Shown here piece by piece: positions 62,944-64,000 of a stretch of DNA of 64,000 nucleotides. A program made the position numbers and the translations under genes. Numbering within the stretch: the first letter of the stretch is position 1; each line of letters opens with the position of its first letter. Source of the stretch: Sinisalibacter lacisalsi (GTDB lineage: Bacteria > Pseudomonadota > Alphaproteobacteria > Rhodobacterales > Rhodobacteraceae); the NCBI RefSeq assembly GCF_014640115.1, contig NZ_BMGI01000004.1, forward strand, positions 1-64,000, in the 5' to 3' direction. Below the pieces are notes generated by a model. It was not told the origin of the DNA and searched no databases. It saw nothing but the letters and a program-made list of their open reading frames with translations.

Positions 62944-64000
62944 GTGACCAACCTTCTGAAAAATACGGGCAGCATGGCCGCGGCCGCGCCGAACCCGCTC
63001 CGGGCTTCGGCGGGCCATGGCCCCGCCGGGCCGCGCCCGGGCCGCGTCGGCAGTTTTCCCGTGGCCGCGCCCATCGCCCCTGCTACGCGCGTTGCACAGC
63101 CGCGCCCCCTGTCATCGGGCGGCGATCACCCGCTGCACGACACGCGCCACAATCGGCGCCTGCTCGACCAGGAAAACCGGATCCGGCAGGCCTTCGCCGG
63201 CATCGAGGCGGTGATGGCCGATATCGCCGCCGGCATCACCGGCGAAGACGCCGCCGACCGCATCCAAGCGATCGCAAAATCCCGGCTCGGCTTCGCCTTC
63301 CCCTCCGAATGGCTGCGCGGTTCATGGAGCCGCCCGGTCAACCTGCGCCGCCTCTATGCTTTCAGCGTGTTCAAGGCTTTCGAGAGGCTGGTGGCGCACC
63401 GCTTCGACCGCGCCCATGCCGAATGCGCCGACGGAGAGAGCGCGCCCGAGTTGATCCGCAAGTGGGGCTTTCACGCGATCGACATCACGCCCTGCGCCGA
63501 CGGTCGGCTTGCCGGGGTGGTGGATTTCATCCTGCGGGTGCCGCCGACGGTGGTCACCAGCCGCCGCTCCTTCGCCGGGGCCATGTTCGACGTGGAGGAA
63601 AGCGTGCAGGATTGGGCTGATGTCGAGTTGCGCCGTCACCGCGATGGCCTGCCCAACCCGGCCGACGAGCCCACCCGCTATCTCAAGATCGGCGTCTATC
63701 ACGGCAGCGGATCCGACCCCTCGCACGAAGGCTGCGCCGCCCATGGCAGCGACGAGCGCCAGGCCGCGCAGGCGCTACTCGACCGGCTGAACGCCTTCCG
63801 CGATGCCGTGGAAACGAGCTATGGCGGCGGCGCCACGGTGGCGACGCTGCTGGTCGGGGTCGATACCGACACAGATGCGATCACGGTGCACCTGCCTGAC
63901 GCCTCGGGACGGCTCAGCCTCGACCGCGCCATCGACAACGCCGCGCTTTACCGGGCGACCCAGGGGCTTGAACGCGAGGCGGCCAAGGACGCGATCCGCG
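62944..64000 (+). CDS. csoSCA: Carboxysomal carbonic anhydrase CsoSCA (partial, runs off window)
   Basis: At least 352 residues from GTG 62944 (ATG 62974 is an alternative), open to the window end. Active-site residues are all present: the zinc ligands Cys184, His253 and Cys264 and the catalytic pair Asp186/Arg188 (DITPCADGR and VYHGSGSDPSHEGCAAH). Their spacing (69 and 11 residues) equals that of the Halothiobacillus enzyme. The long Pro/Ala-rich N-terminus resembles the Rubisco-binding tail. It turns bicarbonate into CO2 inside the carboxysome. Shell protein genes are expected just beyond the edge. Confidence 0.93.
   Translation, partial: MTNLLKNTGSMAAAAPNPLRASAGHGPAGPRPGRVGSFPVAAPIAPATRVAQPRPLSSGGDHPLHDTRHNRRLLDQENRIRQAFAGIEAVMADIAAGITGEDAADRIQAIAKSRLGFAFPSEWLRGSWSRPVNLRRLYAFSVFKAFERLVAHRFDRAHAECADGESAPELIRKWGFHAIDITPCADGRLAGVVDFILRVPPTVVTSRRSFAGAMFDVEESVQDWADVELRRHRDGLPNPADEPTRYLKIGVYHGSGSDPSHEGCAAHGSDERQAAQALLDRLNAFRDAVETSYGGGATVATLLVGVDTDTDAITVHLPDASGRLSLDRAIDNAALYRATQGLEREAAKDAIR

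Noticed and set aside
1-64000. tRNA, rRNA, CRISPR arrays, insertion sequences, attachment sites or prophage genes
   Set aside because: I looked for clover-leaf tails, regular short repeats, transposase motifs and integrase motifs and found none that I could support.

Overview
The window reads as GC-rich chromosomal or megaplasmid DNA of an alphaproteobacterium. A Rhodobacterales-type marine or soil heterotroph/chemoautotroph is my best guess. It rests on gene content (TRAP-TAXI transport, DUF917, many ABC importers, a crtYIB/crtZ/crtE carotenoid cluster with a type 2 IPP isomerase, and form IA Rubisco with an alpha-carboxysome), not on any marker gene. Genes are densely packed with many ATGA/TGATG start-stop overlaps. 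I see no tRNA, rRNA, CRISPR array, insertion sequence or phage gene.

Layout. (1) 1-8230: the tail of an unidentified gene, a 290-base leader with paired hairpins and an intrinsic terminator, then an amide-sensing operon: AmiC-like sensor, AmiR-like ANTAR antiterminator, two Dpp/Opp-type permeases, a binding protein, an FmdA-type amidase and a double ATPase. (2) 8574-18937: a thiamine-diphosphate enzyme divergent from a TAXI-TRAP importer, IclR regulator, amidohydrolase-2 protein, aldehyde dehydrogenase, FAD ring hydroxylase and TauE/SafE exporter; this looks like a catabolic operon for a small aromatic or related acid. (3) 19253-21121: an isolated lipoprotein of unknown role. (4) 21471-28886: SDR plus metal-dependent hydrolase, aldehyde dehydrogenase divergent from a LysR regulator, M81 (MlrC-like) peptidase family protein and an ornithine-cyclodeaminase family enzyme. 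(5) 28962-38358: a leftward operon (D-serine dehydratase-like enzyme, SDR, unknown barrel-like protein) divergent from a sugar-acid type epimerase/dehydrogenase, a MalEFGK-type ABC importer and another SDR. (6) 38501-47706: TPR-like LuxR regulator, L-serine dehydratase, hydantoin-racemase family protein, Pot-type ABC importer and DUF917 protein. (7) 47707-57193: a DUF418 gene remnant, an RND/MMPL exporter with a small periplasmic partner, and the carotenoid genes crtY, crtI, crtB, crtZ, crtE and fni, predicted to lead to zeaxanthin. (8) 57214-64000: a carbon-concentrating locus with sbtA-sbtB on the minus strand, divergent across an AT-rich control region from cbbL-cbbS-csoS2-csoSCA, the last running off the window.

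Together the window joins nutrient scavenging (amides, amino-acid derivatives, sugars, a probable aromatic acid) to carotenoid synthesis and CO2 fixation. The observations I would check first are the AmiR-type attenuator leader, the SbtA-SbtB/alpha-carboxysome pairing, the two LysR-type palindromes, the unknown protein at 30947-32092 and the DUF418 remnant.
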